Shown here piece by piece: positions 1 through 9,152 of a stretch of DNA of 64,000 bases; positions within the stretch are counted from its first letter, which is position 1; every line of letters begins with the position of its first letter. The position numbers and the translations under genes are program-made. The notes below the pieces were generated by a model. It had not been told where the DNA came from. It saw nothing but the letters and a program-made list of their open reading frames with translations, and searched no databases. This stretch comes from an uncultured Bacilli bacterium (GTDB taxonomy: Bacteria; Bacillota_I; Bacilli_A; RF39; UBA660), in NCBI GenBank assembly GCA_934095825.1, contig CAKOKQ010000006.1, forward strand, positions 46,491-110,490, given 5' to 3'.

Positions 1-897
1 AATAAGCGCGTTAATTATAGTGTTAAATGGATGCAAGTATCGGAAAATAAAAATTTTATAAAAGAAGAGATTGATATATACAATCAAGATGTTAGTCTTG
101 ATAAAATTAAAACTGGTGATAATATAATTTGTAAAGGCTGGTCCCAACTTTATAAAGAAGCGTTGGTAGCAGCAGGCTTTGATGAATCAAAGATTGTTAT
201 TGAGGGAGAAAATTACATAGGAAGTCATAAATGGATAAGTGTTGACCTAGGCGATGGTAATTATATTCTTGCCGATGCAACTAATGCTGTAGGTGGAGCA
301 ACTGACTTAGTTAGAGCTAAAATAGGGGAATCAGAGTTAGGTTTTATGCTATTAAATCCTAAGAAAATATTATCTGATTCTAATGGTAGTTTGTCGTCTT
401 TATCAAAATTGCCCCGTGATTACTTTAAAAAAGAAGAACTAAGACCAGTTTATGATAATATAATTAAAACTAATGTTGATAACCTTGATAATGAGCTTAG
501 AAAGGCTACGGGGGAAATACCTATTAATAAAATTGAGGAAATAGCAGCCAATTTTAAAAAACCAGGATTAGTTGAGAAGATATTTGGTGAAGATTTAACG
601 GAAGCTGTCAGTTCTACTTTATGGAATATGGAATTACCAGAAAATGTTAACGGAATTGAAGCATATTCTTACTTATCAAAGTTAATTAATGTTCTTAGTA
701 ACAATAATGTTGAAGTTAAAAATAATTTTGGCATTAATGTATATGTTGATTATACGGGGGACTCCTTAAATGTAATAAAGATGCAAAGTGGTAGTGATCA
801 AGTATATGAGTTATTTGGTAAAAAAATAGGTAAAATTGTTACAGCTTCTCAATCAGCATTAGAAAAATATTTATATGGTTACAATAAGTTAATATAG
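1..897 (+). CDS. Transglutaminase-like protein, 5' end cut by window
   Basis: The frame is open from base 1, so the Met at 31 is probably internal and the true start lies upstream. Counting from that Met, a Cys34 (IICKGWSQLY), His66 (SHKW) and Asp82 (ILADAT) fall in the order and context of the Cys-His-Asp triad of the transglutaminase-like / papain-like fold. The ~200 residues after it are helical and charged with no motif I recognise. The 912 gene follows 14 bases later and is probably cotranscribed. A cross-linking, peptidase or inactive binding role cannot be separated from sequence alone. Confidence 0.6.
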   Translation, partial: NKRVNYSVKWMQVSENKNFIKEEIDIYNQDVSLDKIKTGDNIICKGWSQLYKEALVAAGFDESKIVIEGENYIGSHKWISVDLGDGNYILADATNAVGGATDLVRAKIGESELGFMLLNPKKILSDSNGSLSSLSKLPRDYFKKEELRPVYDNIIKTNVDNLDNELRKATGEIPINKIEEIAANFKKPGLVEKIFGEDLTEAVSSTLWNMELPENVNGIEAYSYLSKLINVLSNNNVEVKNNFGINVYVDYTGDSLNVIKMQSGSDQVYELFGKKIGKIVTASQSALEKYLYGYNKLI

Positions 898-911
898 GAA
901 GGAGACTTATT

Positions 912-1175
912 ATGAATATGGAGTATTTAAGAGAATTATATAAAAAAATAGATAAAGATGGTTTATCCCAAGAGCAATTAGATATGTATAATAAGGCTAA
1001 TGAGTTATTAAAAATTGATGATTTGTTTTTTAAGATAGATTTAGCATCAGCAGTAGGTTTACTTAGTTTTCTAGGAATACCTGATGAAAAAATAAAAGAA
1101 GCTTATTTTCAGCTAATTAGTTTTAAAGAATTTAAAAATAATACAGATAAGCAATATGATTTATATGAAAGATAG
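912..1175 (+). CDS. Small helical protein, unknown function
   Basis: This 87-residue acidic, helix-forming protein has no signal peptide or membrane segment. A good Shine-Dalgarno (aggaaggag) ends about 9 bases before ATG 912, and the gene follows the transglutaminase-like gene closely, so the two likely form an operon that ends at the terminator just downstream. I do not recognise the family. The product could be a partner or immunity-type protein for the upstream gene, but nothing in the sequence demonstrates that. Confidence 0.6.
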   Translation: MNMEYLRELYKKIDKDGLSQEQLDMYNKANELLKIDDLFFKIDLASAVGLLSFLGIPDEKIKEAYFQLISFKEFKNNTDKQYDLYER

Positions 1176-1198
1176 GTTATAATTTAACCTGTTTTTTC
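1174..1198 (+). terminator. Rho-independent terminator
   Basis: The stem aggtta/taacct with a 5-base loop is followed by a T-rich run. It overlaps the stop codon of the 912 gene. Confidence 0.6.
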
Positions 1199-1343
1199 TT
1201 TCTATAACTTTCTAATACCTGCTTACTTATTTAAATATTTTCATTATTTATATAGGATAATAAAGCAAAATACTATTAATGTCAATAGACATATTTTTAC
1301 GAAAAAAAATCCATAAATTCATAATAAAATAAGAAAGTCGTGC

Positions 1344-1349
1344 TATAAT
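1344..1349 (+). promoter_or_regulatory. Extended -10 promoter of the hydrolase-murF operon
   Basis: TGC-TATAAT is a perfect -10 with an upstream TG dinucleotide. No good -35 is present. The RBS gaggtgg and ATG 1369 follow about 20 bases downstream. Confidence 0.5.
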
Positions 1350-1368
1350 TAATTGAGGTGGAAATTTT

Positions 1369-2118
1369 ATGAAAGTAGTAGTTAATAATAAACATATTTT
1401 TTATGATCAACTGGGGTTAGGAACTAAAGATATTGTAATGCTTCATGGTTGGGGACAGAATATGGAAATGATGCGTCCTTTAGCCCTTAAGTTAATAAAT
1501 GATAAAAATATCAAAAATACTTATCGTATTACTATTTTAGATTTACCCGGATTTGGAGCATCAACTGAACCGGATATGGATACTGATGTTTTTAGTTATA
1601 CTAAACTTATTGAGGATTTTTTAAAGACTCTAAATATCGAAAATCCTATTATGGTAGGACATTCCTTTGGCGGCCGTTTATCAATTATCTATGCAAGTCG
1701 TAATAAGACTGAAAGAGTAATTTTATTCGGAGCTCCTTGCATTAGAGAATACAAACCAACTTTTAAAGAAAAAGTCCTTAAAACTTTAAAGAAAGTTCCT
1801 TTTACTAAAGATTTAGTAGAAATTGCTAAACAATACATTGGCTCAACCGATTATAAAAATGCCAGTCCCGTTATGAGAACTGTCTTAGTAAATACTATTA
1901 ATCAAGATTTGAGTGATTGTGCAACGAAGATTACCGCTCCAACGCTTCTAATTTGGGGAACCTTGGATACCGCAGCACCAATTGAACAGGCTCGTAAACT
2001 AGAAAAACTTCTTAAAGATGGGGCTTTAATCGAACTTTCTGGAGCCACCCATTACGCTTACTTAGAACGCATTGATTATGTAACTAATATTTTAATAAAT
2101 TTCTTAGGAGGAGAATAA
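1369..2118 (+). CDS. Alpha/beta hydrolase
   Basis: This 249-residue alpha/beta-hydrolase has a complete catalytic triad: nucleophile elbow GHSFGGR with Ser99, Asp200 in WGTLD, and His228 in GATHYAY. The oxyanion loop HGWGQN lies at residues 26-31. It has no signal peptide, so it is cytosolic. Its own extended -10 promoter lies just upstream, and murF begins one base after its stop, so it is the first gene of a wall-synthesis run. Esterase/lipase or C-C hydrolase substrates cannot be predicted. The RBS gaggtgg fixes the ATG start. Confidence 0.85.
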   Translation: MKVVVNNKHIFYDQLGLGTKDIVMLHGWGQNMEMMRPLALKLINDKNIKNTYRITILDLPGFGASTEPDMDTDVFSYTKLIEDFLKTLNIENPIMVGHSFGGRLSIIYASRNKTERVILFGAPCIREYKPTFKEKVLKTLKKVPFTKDLVEIAKQYIGSTDYKNASPVMRTVLVNTINQDLSDCATKITAPTLLIWGTLDTAAPIEQARKLEKLLKDGALIELSGATHYAYLERIDYVTNILINFLGGE

Positions 2119-2119
2119 A

Positions 2120-3721
2120 ATGACTATAATTATAAATACTTTACTTTTTTTAATTATCTTTTATGCTGTAACTGTTAAATCGCAAAAATCTTTACACATG
2201 TTACAACAAAACTTATATAATGAAAATAACCGTTATTTAAAATGGTTAAAACAAAACCGAGTACAAGCTTTAAAACACTATGATGTTGTCGGTTTAATTT
2301 TAAGTCTTATTGCTTTATTTACTGGTGGTTTTCTATCTAAAGTGTTACTTCTTGCAAGTGGCTTAATCTATCTATTTGATACCCAAGTTATTAAATATTC
2401 CATTATGATTGAAAAAGCTAAAAAACCTCTTGTTAAAACTGCTCGTGTTAAAAGACAAATAACAACGCTTTATCTTTTAAATTTAATTCCTTTGCTTTTA
2501 TATTTAATATTCCAAGGTAATGCTAAAATCTTGTTTTTAACTGCTTCTTTAATGTTAGTACTAAACTATTATATGGTTTATCTTGTTAAACTAATTAATG
2601 ATCCCATTGAAAAAGGGATTTATAAAAAATTCTGGAATATGGCAGAAAATAAATTAGCCTCTTATAAAGATTTAAAAGTTATTGGTATTACAGGTTCTTA
2701 TGGAAAAACAAGTAGTAAAAATATTTTAAATGAGATTTTATCTATGGATTATATTTCCCATCCAACCCCTAAAAACTTTAATACTGATGTGGGCCTTATG
2801 ACAACCATTAATAATGATTTAACAAAATTTGATGAAATCTTTATTGCAGAGATGGGAGCTTATAAAGTAGGAAGAATTAAGAATGCTTGTAACTTAGTCC
2901 ATCCTAAATACGGTTTACTTACAACTATTGGTAAAGCCCATTTAGAAACATTTGGAAGTCAAGAAAATATTGTTAAAACAAAATTTGAACTTATTGAAAG
3001 TTTGCCTAGTGATGGTATAGCTTTTCTAAATATGGACGATCCTCTACAAGTTAAATATGATCTACAAAATAAAGTTAGAGTTGTATGGTATGCGGTAAAT
3101 AATAAAAAGGCGGACTTTTACTGCTTAGATACAAAATGTAGTGATAAGGGTTCTACTTTTAAGATATTCTTTAAGAGTGAAAATAAAGCTTATGAATTTC
3201 AAACTAGACTTTTAGGGCGTCATAACATTTCTAATATTGTTTCAGCCGTTGCGATTGGTTATGAGTTTGGCATATCCATTTCTAAATTACAAGCTGCCGT
3301 TATGAAGATTAAACCAATTGAACATCGCCTAGAACTTAAGAAAATTGGTAACATGTATCAAATTGATGATGCCTATAACTCTAATCCAGTGGGGGCAAAA
3401 GTAGCTCTAGAAGTTCTTGGTATGATGCCAGGGGATAAAGTGGTAGTTACCCCCGGAATGGTTGAGTTAGGCGCAGAAGAAGAAAAATATAATAAAGAAT
3501 TTGGTGAAGAAATTAGTGCTGTTGCTGATTATGTCATTTTAGTTGGAGAAAAACAAACGAAACCAATTTATGAAGGCTTAATGAATAAAAAATATGATAA
3601 AGACAGAATTATTATTACCAATGATGTTAGACAAACTTATATTATTGTTAACAAGTTAAAAGGTAAAAAAGATATTTATGCTTTATATGAAAATGATTTA
3701 CCAGATACTTATAATGAATAA
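2120..3721 (+). CDS. murF: MurF-type Mur ligase with N-terminal membrane domain
   Basis: The product is predicted to add D-Ala-D-Ala to the UDP-MurNAc tripeptide, the last cytosolic step of the wall precursor. The Mur ligase core starts near residue 185 with the ATP loop GSYGKTS (192-198), continues through PKNFNTDVG and GKAHLETFG, and has the DDAYNSNP motif of MurF. At 533 residues it is longer than a standard MurF (~450), because residues 1-160 hold about five hydrophobic segments that would anchor it to the membrane. It starts one base after the hydrolase, and ddl, which makes its substrate dipeptide, follows 64 bases later. Confidence 0.88.
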   Translation: MTIIINTLLFLIIFYAVTVKSQKSLHMLQQNLYNENNRYLKWLKQNRVQALKHYDVVGLILSLIALFTGGFLSKVLLLASGLIYLFDTQVIKYSIMIEKAKKPLVKTARVKRQITTLYLLNLIPLLLYLIFQGNAKILFLTASLMLVLNYYMVYLVKLINDPIEKGIYKKFWNMAENKLASYKDLKVIGITGSYGKTSSKNILNEILSMDYISHPTPKNFNTDVGLMTTINNDLTKFDEIFIAEMGAYKVGRIKNACNLVHPKYGLLTTIGKAHLETFGSQENIVKTKFELIESLPSDGIAFLNMDDPLQVKYDLQNKVRVVWYAVNNKKADFYCLDTKCSDKGSTFKIFFKSENKAYEFQTRLLGRHNISNIVSAVAIGYEFGISISKLQAAVMKIKPIEHRLELKKIGNMYQIDDAYNSNPVGAKVALEVLGMMPGDKVVVTPGMVELGAEEEKYNKEFGEEISAVADYVILVGEKQTKPIYEGLMNKKYDKDRIIITNDVRQTYIIVNKLKGKKDIYALYENDLPDTYNE

Positions 3722-3785
3722 ATATAAGTATGCAAAAACTATTTAAAATAAATAAAAATTAGGAAATTAAGGAAGGAAAAAAATT

Positions 3786-4976
3786 ATGAATATAAAATTA
3801 GGTGTAATATTTGGTGGGGTATCTGTTGAACATGAAGTAAGTATTATTTCAGCTGTTCAAGCAATGCAAGCCCTAGATAAGGAAAAATATGATATCATTC
3901 CTATCTATATAACTAAGGATAGACAGTGGTATACGGGCGAAATTTTAAAAGATATGGAAACATATACTGATATGGATTTACTAAAAAGATATACTAGTAA
4001 TGTTTCATTAATTAATAAGAATGGTAAATTTTATTTACAAAGTAAAGGTTTATTTAAACATATTGTAACTGAATTAGATTTAATTTTACCAGTTTGTCAT
4101 GGTACTAATATGGAAGATGGGACCTTACAAGGTTATTTACAAACAGTGGGTATTCCTTATTGTGAATCTGATGTTGCATCATCAAGTGTTGCTCAAGATA
4201 AAGTAACGCAAAAGTTAGTCTTCCAAAGTAAAAATTTACCAATGACTGCTTTTACATGGTTTTATGATACTGATTATAGCGAGACTCCCGAAGAAATTTT
4301 AAAAGAATGTGCTAAGTTAAAATATCCTTTAATTGTAAAACCAGCAACTTTAGGAAGTTCAGTTGGTATTAATTTTGCTAAAGATGAAACTGAGTTAAAA
4401 AGTGCCATTGAAGAGGCTATTTCCTATGATAAGAAAATTTTGGTTGAACATGCCGTTGAAAATTTAAGTGAGGTTAATATCTCTGTTTTAGGCGATTATA
4501 AATATCAAGATGTATCTTGCATTGAAGAAGTAACTACTGTTCATCATCTTCTAACTTATGCCGATAAATATATTGGTAATGCTAAAAACACGCCAAGTAA
4601 AGGCATGGCAAGTCTTGGTCGTAAAGTTCCTGCTAAGTTAGATAAAAAAATTCAAAATGAAGTTGAGAGTGTTGCCGTTAAGGCCTTTAAAGCCGTTGGG
4701 TTATCTGGAGTTTGTCGTATTGATTTTCTAATTGATCAAAATGATAATAAAGTTTATATTAATGAAATTAATTCTATTCCCGGATCATTATCATTTTATT
4801 TATGGGAACCAAAAGGTAAAAAATATCGTGAGCTTTTAGATGAAATTATTAAAATTGGTATTAAAAATTATCAAGAAAATAGTAAAAAAGTTCATTCCTT
4901 TGAATCAAATATCTTAGAAGGCTATAAAAACGGTGCTAAAGGTGGTAAATTTGGTTGCAAAGGTAGCAAATTCTAG
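3786..4976 (+). CDS. ddl: D-alanine--D-alanine ligase
   Basis: This ATP-grasp ligase makes the D-Ala-D-Ala dipeptide used by the neighbouring MurF. Visible signatures are GGVSVEHEVSIISA at the N-terminus, LPVCHGTNMEDGTLQGYLQ, the ATP-binding VKPATLGSSVGI, and the metal-binding RIDFLI...YINEINSIPGS near residue 335. At 396 residues it is slightly long for Ddl. The extra C-terminal tail is rich in Gly and Lys (ends GGKFGCKGSKF). A D-Ala-D-Lac or D-Ala-D-Ser preference cannot be excluded by eye. The RBS aaggaagg lies 7-8 bases before the ATG. Confidence 0.9.
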   Translation: MNIKLGVIFGGVSVEHEVSIISAVQAMQALDKEKYDIIPIYITKDRQWYTGEILKDMETYTDMDLLKRYTSNVSLINKNGKFYLQSKGLFKHIVTELDLILPVCHGTNMEDGTLQGYLQTVGIPYCESDVASSSVAQDKVTQKLVFQSKNLPMTAFTWFYDTDYSETPEEILKECAKLKYPLIVKPATLGSSVGINFAKDETELKSAIEEAISYDKKILVEHAVENLSEVNISVLGDYKYQDVSCIEEVTTVHHLLTYADKYIGNAKNTPSKGMASLGRKVPAKLDKKIQNEVESVAVKAFKAVGLSGVCRIDFLIDQNDNKVYINEINSIPGSLSFYLWEPKGKKYRELLDEIIKIGIKNYQENSKKVHSFESNILEGYKNGAKGGKFGCKGSKF

Positions 4977-4983
4977 GTGAGTT

Positions 4984-5415
4984 ATGAGAAAAAATGGGTT
5001 TACACTAGTTGAGTTATTAGCGGTTATTGTCGTTTTGGCTATTTTGATAACGGTTGCAACACCAAATATTATGGGGCTTTTAAATAAAGAAAAAGATAAA
5101 ACCAGTGATATTGTTGTAAATAATTTAAAAGATGCTGCCGTAAGTTATGCCAAAGAGCAAATATCGTTGAAAAAATTACATTTAAGCTCTTGTACCTTTG
5201 AAATAAAAGATGAAAACACGGCAAAAAATAATATAAGTGCTGGTGGTAAATGTGTTAAAGCTTATAGCATTAATGATTTAAAGAATAATGGTACTTTTGA
5301 GGATAAACAAAGCTCTTGTGATAAAAATAAAAATGTTTATATTTATAAGTATAATAACGGTAATTATGATGAGATAAGAGCTTTTGTACCCGATGATGCT
5401 TGCCAAGTAAAATAG
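4984..5415 (+). CDS. Type IV prepilin-like protein
   Basis: The N-terminus is a class-III signal: short basic leader, cleavage site G-FTLVE with the conserved Glu at +5, then a ~20-residue hydrophobic helix (LLAVIVVLAILITVA). The 143-residue total is normal for a minor pilin or ComGC-like pseudopilin. Two pairs of cysteines in the globular part could form disulfides. It lies 7 bases after ddl with no other pilus assembly gene nearby, so the secretion ATPase and prepilin peptidase must be elsewhere. Two huge prepilin-like proteins at 45.0 and 52.4 kb share the same N-terminal signal. Confidence 0.85.
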   Translation: MRKNGFTLVELLAVIVVLAILITVATPNIMGLLNKEKDKTSDIVVNNLKDAAVSYAKEQISLKKLHLSSCTFEIKDENTAKNNISAGGKCVKAYSINDLKNNGTFEDKQSSCDKNKNVYIYKYNNGNYDEIRAFVPDDACQVK

Positions 5416-5423
5416 AGGTAAAA

Positions 5424-6086
5424 ATGCAAAAAGAACTAAAATATCTAGAAGTTAATTATAGCGAAAAAGACTTAGCATATATTGATACTTTGGTAAAAAA
5501 TTTAGAGATTAGGTGTAGTAAAGTAGTCGACTGGTTTGATATGAAGGAATTTGGACCTAAAACTATTGTAACTTTATTTCCTGATATTAAAAGTTTTCAT
5601 CAAGCTCTTCTTGAGTGTAGTCCTGAAATGAAAGTGTATGATTGGACTAGTGGGTATACATGTAAAAATAATGGTAAGTTTATCGTTGATACTTTATCCC
5701 TAGAGGGACTTCATGAAACTTCGCATAAAGATGCTACATATGATGATTATGAAAATATGCTTGTTCATGAATTTGTGCATTCATGTCAATTAAGAATAAG
5801 AAACGCTCCCAATGTCATCTGGTTAACTGAAGGTATGGCTTGTTACTTTGCTAATCAATATAGTTTTAATCAAAGACCAGTTACTACAAGTTTAGAAGAA
5901 GTTTTCGATAATAAAAATGGTCAAGGCAAATATAGTGATTATAAAAAAATGTTTGGTTATGTTTATGAGACTTATGGTCGTGATTACTGTTTAGAATTAT
6001 TAACAAATAAAGAAAAAGCTTACCTTGAAACACCTAGACTTTACGAAGAGGCTGTAAACTATTATAAAGAAACACTAAAAAGATAA
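5424..6086 (+). CDS. Gluzincin-like zinc metallopeptidase (HEFVH)
   Basis: From ATG 5424 the protein is 220 residues. It carries the zinc motif HEFVH at 115-119 and WLTEGMA with Glu136 as the likely third zinc ligand, the arrangement of gluzincins of the M1/MA-like type. No signal peptide is visible, so it looks cytosolic. The start at 5424 is preferred over the upstream in-frame ATG 5400 because gaggt sits 4-5 bases before it, while the earlier one lies inside the prepilin gene. It probably belongs to the same transcript as the prepilin. The substrate is unknown. Confidence 0.75.
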   Translation: MQKELKYLEVNYSEKDLAYIDTLVKNLEIRCSKVVDWFDMKEFGPKTIVTLFPDIKSFHQALLECSPEMKVYDWTSGYTCKNNGKFIVDTLSLEGLHETSHKDATYDDYENMLVHEFVHSCQLRIRNAPNVIWLTEGMACYFANQYSFNQRPVTTSLEEVFDNKNGQGKYSDYKKMFGYVYETYGRDYCLELLTNKEKAYLETPRLYEEAVNYYKETLKR

Positions 6087-6101
6087 AAAATAATTAAATT
6101 T

Positions 6102-6140
6102 AAGGAGTTTATCATAAAAACAAAGATAAATTCCTTTTTT
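6102..6140 (+). terminator. Rho-independent terminator
   Basis: Stem aaggagtttatc/gataaattcctt with one mismatch and a T run, after the peptidase gene and before ftsY. Confidence 0.7.
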
Positions 6141-6157
6141 AAAAGAAAAATTTAAGG

Positions 6158-6163
6158 TATAAT
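6158..6163 (+). promoter_or_regulatory. -10 element of the ftsY promoter
   Basis: TATAAT lies about 26 bases before ATG 6190, directly after the terminator. The -35 region is a poor T-rich match. Confidence 0.4.
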
Positions 6164-6189
6164 AAGTTATTAGAAAGAAAGTGAATTAT

Positions 6190-7176
6190 ATGGGAATTTT
6201 TGATAAATTAAAACAAATTGTAAATAATAAAAGTAAAGAAGAAACTAAAAATGAAGAAGTAGAAAGTTATAGTAAAGGTTTAGAAAAGACAAGAAATGAA
6301 TTTGTTTCTAAATTAAATGTCTTAGGTATTAAATATACGAAAATAGATGATGCTTATTTTGAAGAATTAGAACAAATTTTAATTATGGCTGATATCGGTG
6401 TTAATACCGTTGAAAACTTTTTAGATAGATTAAGATCAAGAGTTAAGAAAGAAAATATTACGGATACTAAATATTTAAATGAAGTTATTGTTGATGAATT
6501 ATTTATTATCTATGTTAATGGTGAAAATATTACCGATAAAATTAATATTGCTAAAGAAGGACCAACTGTTATATTAATGGTTGGTGTTAATGGTGTTGGG
6601 AAGACGACAACAATAGGGAAACTAGCTTTTAAATATCATAACGAAGGGAAGAAAGTTATGTTAATTGCGGCCGATACCTTTAGAGCTGGAGCTGTTGAAC
6701 AGTTAAAAGTTTGGGCCGATCGAACTGATTCAATCTTTTATGGTAAAGAAAATACTGATCCAGCGGGTGTTATCTATGATGGTTTAGTAAAAGCAGGAGA
6801 ACAAAAGGCTGATATCGTCCTAATTGATACTGCTGGTCGTTTGCAAAACAAAGTAAATTTAATGAAAGAATTAGAAAAAATGAATAAAGTTATTGCTAAA
6901 TTCATACCAGATGCTCCGCATGAGACACTTTTAGTAATAGATGCAACAACTGGTCAAAATGGAATTATGCAAGCTAAAGCTTTCAAAGAAATTACTAATA
7001 TTACTGGTATAGTTCTTACTAAGCTAGATGGAACGGCAAAAGGGGGAATAGTTTTAGCTATTAAAGAAGAAGTAAACATTCCTGTTAAATTTATTGGTCT
7101 AGGTGAAAGAATGGAAGATTTAAAACCATTTGATATTGAAGCTTATATTTATGGTTTATTTAAGGATATGATGTAA
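6190..7176 (+). CDS. ftsY: Signal recognition particle receptor FtsY
   Basis: FtsY is the SRP-docking GTPase that delivers ribosomes making membrane proteins to the translocon. The NG domain is complete: P-loop GVNGVGKTTT, DTFRAGAVEQL, DTAGRLQNK, TKLDGTAKGG and the closing GLGERMEDLKPF. The N-terminal acidic A domain is very short (about 30 residues), as in many Firmicutes. I prefer ATG 6190 over GTG 6181 because the purine-rich RBS (agaaagaaag) is better spaced for it. fhs follows one base after the stop and then ylxM, so membrane-targeting and one-carbon genes share a transcript. Confidence 0.95.
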   Translation: MGIFDKLKQIVNNKSKEETKNEEVESYSKGLEKTRNEFVSKLNVLGIKYTKIDDAYFEELEQILIMADIGVNTVENFLDRLRSRVKKENITDTKYLNEVIVDELFIIYVNGENITDKINIAKEGPTVILMVGVNGVGKTTTIGKLAFKYHNEGKKVMLIAADTFRAGAVEQLKVWADRTDSIFYGKENTDPAGVIYDGLVKAGEQKADIVLIDTAGRLQNKVNLMKELEKMNKVIAKFIPDAPHETLLVIDATTGQNGIMQAKAFKEITNITGIVLTKLDGTAKGGIVLAIKEEVNIPVKFIGLGERMEDLKPFDIEAYIYGLFKDMM

Positions 7177-7177
7177 T

Positions 7178-8782
7178 TTGGAAAATATAGAAATGGGAGA
7201 TAATGCTAAATTGATGCCAATTAATACTATTTTAAATAAATATGGTATTTCGGATGATTATATTATCAATTATGGTAAATATATTGCTAAAATTGATATA
7301 GATAATTTGAAAAAGGTGAAAAATGGTAAATTGATTTTAGTTACAAGCATAAGTCCTACCATTTATGGTGAAGGTAAAACCACGACTGCCATTGGACTGG
7401 TTGATGCTTTAAACAAATTGGATAAAAACGCTGTTGCTATACTTCGAGAACCAGCTTTGGGACCAGTTTTTGGAACTAAAGGTGGGGCCACGGGTGGGGG
7501 ATGTGCTAAAGTCATACCAAGTGATGATATTAATCTTCATTTTACTGGCGATATGAGTGCTATCTGTACGGCTAATAACTTATTATGTGCTATTATTGAT
7601 AATCATATTTTTCAAGGTAATGAATTAAAAATTAAGAAAGTTGTTTTACCCAGAACCATAGATATTAATGATAGAGCTCTAAGAAATATTACTATTAATT
7701 CAAGTTATAATAGAGAAGACCACTTTATTTTAACCGTGGCTAGTGAATTAATGGCATGTGTGTGTTTAGCAAATGATTTTAAAGAATTAAAAGAAATGGT
7801 TGCCAATATGATAGTGGCTTATAATGATACCGGCAAACCAATTTATACTAAAGATTTACAAGCTGTGGAGGCTGTTTGTATTCTTTTAAAAGAGACAATA
7901 AAACCAAATGCTGTTCAAACTTTAGAACATAATCTAGCAATAATTCATGGGGGACCTTTTGCTAATATTGCTCATGGGACGGCCACAGTTAGAGCTATTA
8001 AAACTGGACTTGAAAATTTTTCTTATTCTGTGGTTGAAGCTGGTTTTGGGTCCGATTTAGGAGCCGAAAAATTCTTTGATATAGTTTGCCCTAAAGGAAA
8101 TTTTTATCCTGATGTAGTTATTTTAAATGCGACAATTAGAGCTTTAAAATATAATGGACAAGGTAATTTAAAAGAAGGACTGGCTAATTTACAAGCTCAT
8201 ATTGATAATATGTTAAATTTTAGTAAAAATATTATTGTATCATTAAATAAATTTACTGATGATTCTATAGAAGATATTAATATAGTAAGAGATTATGTTA
8301 AAAAACAAGGTTTAGAATTTGCTATCAATGATACTTACTCTAAAGGTAGTAATGGTGGTTTAGAATTAGCCCAAAAAACGATACTTTTAAGTAATGATGG
8401 TAATAAAAAGATTATCAAGTTATATGATGATAATTTAAAAATTAAAGAAAAAATTCTTGCTTTAGCGAAGAAAGTTTATCATGCTAAAGAGATTGTCTAT
8501 AGTAAAGAAGCCGAAGAAAAAATAAAGTTGTTAGAAGCCTTAAAACTAGATAAATATCCAATTTGTGTAAGTAAAACACCAATGTCGATTTCAGATAATA
8601 AAGAGTTATTAGGATATCCTAAAGATTTTACTATGCATGTAACTGATATTAAGTTAAATAAGGGCGCAGGATTTATCGTTGTTCTTATGGGAAATGTTAT
8701 AACCTTACCAGGGTTAAATAAAACTAGTAATTACTTAAAAATGCACATTGATGATAATGGTAATATAAAGGAGCTAATGTAA
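7178..8782 (+). CDS. fhs: Formate--tetrahydrofolate ligase
   Basis: The product makes 10-formyl-THF from formate, THF and ATP. Signatures are the P-loop SPTIYGEGKTTTAIGL near residue 65 and GTKGGATGGGCAKVIP, both diagnostic of the family. The length of 534 is close to the usual ~555. The start is TTG at 7178, with aagga about 11 bases upstream. An ATG at 7193 is the alternative. It lies between ftsY and ylxM with essentially no gap on either side, an unusual insertion of one-carbon metabolism into an SRP cluster. Confidence 0.93.
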   Translation: MENIEMGDNAKLMPINTILNKYGISDDYIINYGKYIAKIDIDNLKKVKNGKLILVTSISPTIYGEGKTTTAIGLVDALNKLDKNAVAILREPALGPVFGTKGGATGGGCAKVIPSDDINLHFTGDMSAICTANNLLCAIIDNHIFQGNELKIKKVVLPRTIDINDRALRNITINSSYNREDHFILTVASELMACVCLANDFKELKEMVANMIVAYNDTGKPIYTKDLQAVEAVCILLKETIKPNAVQTLEHNLAIIHGGPFANIAHGTATVRAIKTGLENFSYSVVEAGFGSDLGAEKFFDIVCPKGNFYPDVVILNATIRALKYNGQGNLKEGLANLQAHIDNMLNFSKNIIVSLNKFTDDSIEDINIVRDYVKKQGLEFAINDTYSKGSNGGLELAQKTILLSNDGNKKIIKLYDDNLKIKEKILALAKKVYHAKEIVYSKEAEEKIKLLEALKLDKYPICVSKTPMSISDNKELLGYPKDFTMHVTDIKLNKGAGFIVVLMGNVITLPGLNKTSNYLKMHIDDNGNIKELM

Positions 8783-9072
8783 TGGATAGAGTAGAATTAA
8801 CCAATCTTTTTGATATCTATGAATCACTACTTACTGATAGAGAAAAAGAAATATTTAAATATTATTACTATGAAGATTTATCTTTAAGTGAAATTGGTGA
8901 AAATTTAAATATAACCAGAACGGGTGTATTTAATACTTTAAAAAAAGTCGAAGAAAAGCTTATTCAATTTGAATCATCATTAAAATTAATGAATATTAAG
9001 AATACTTTAACCAGTCTTTTAGATGAAAATAATATTGAAGTAATAAAAAATAAAATTAAAAAAATAATATAA
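8782..9072 (+). CDS. ylxM: YlxM-like SRP-associated helix-turn-helix protein
   Basis: This 96-residue protein has a sigma-70 region-4-like HTH (LTDREKEIFKYYYYEDLS followed by LSEIGENLNITRTGVFNTL), the form of the YlxM family (UPF0122) that accompanies ffh/ftsY in Firmicutes and modulates SRP in streptococci. Its ATG overlaps the fhs stop by one base, and a strong RBS (aaggagc) precedes it. It is the last gene of the ftsY transcript, closed by a terminator. ffh itself is not in the window. Confidence 0.85.
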   Translation: MDRVELTNLFDIYESLLTDREKEIFKYYYYEDLSLSEIGENLNITRTGVFNTLKKVEEKLIQFESSLKLMNIKNTLTSLLDENNIEVIKNKIKKII

Positions 9073-9089
9073 TTATGGATAAAAATAAA

Positions 9090-9124
9090 AAATTAGAATT
9101 TCTATTGTGAATCCTAATTTTTTT
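9090..9124. terminator. Convergent Rho-independent terminator
   Basis: Stem aaattagaatt/aatcctaattt with a 9-base loop, T run on the + side and A run on the other. It can serve both ylxM and the convergent PAP2 gene. Confidence 0.65.
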
Positions 9125-9152
9125 AATAATTTAAATTAGCTTATAACTAAAA

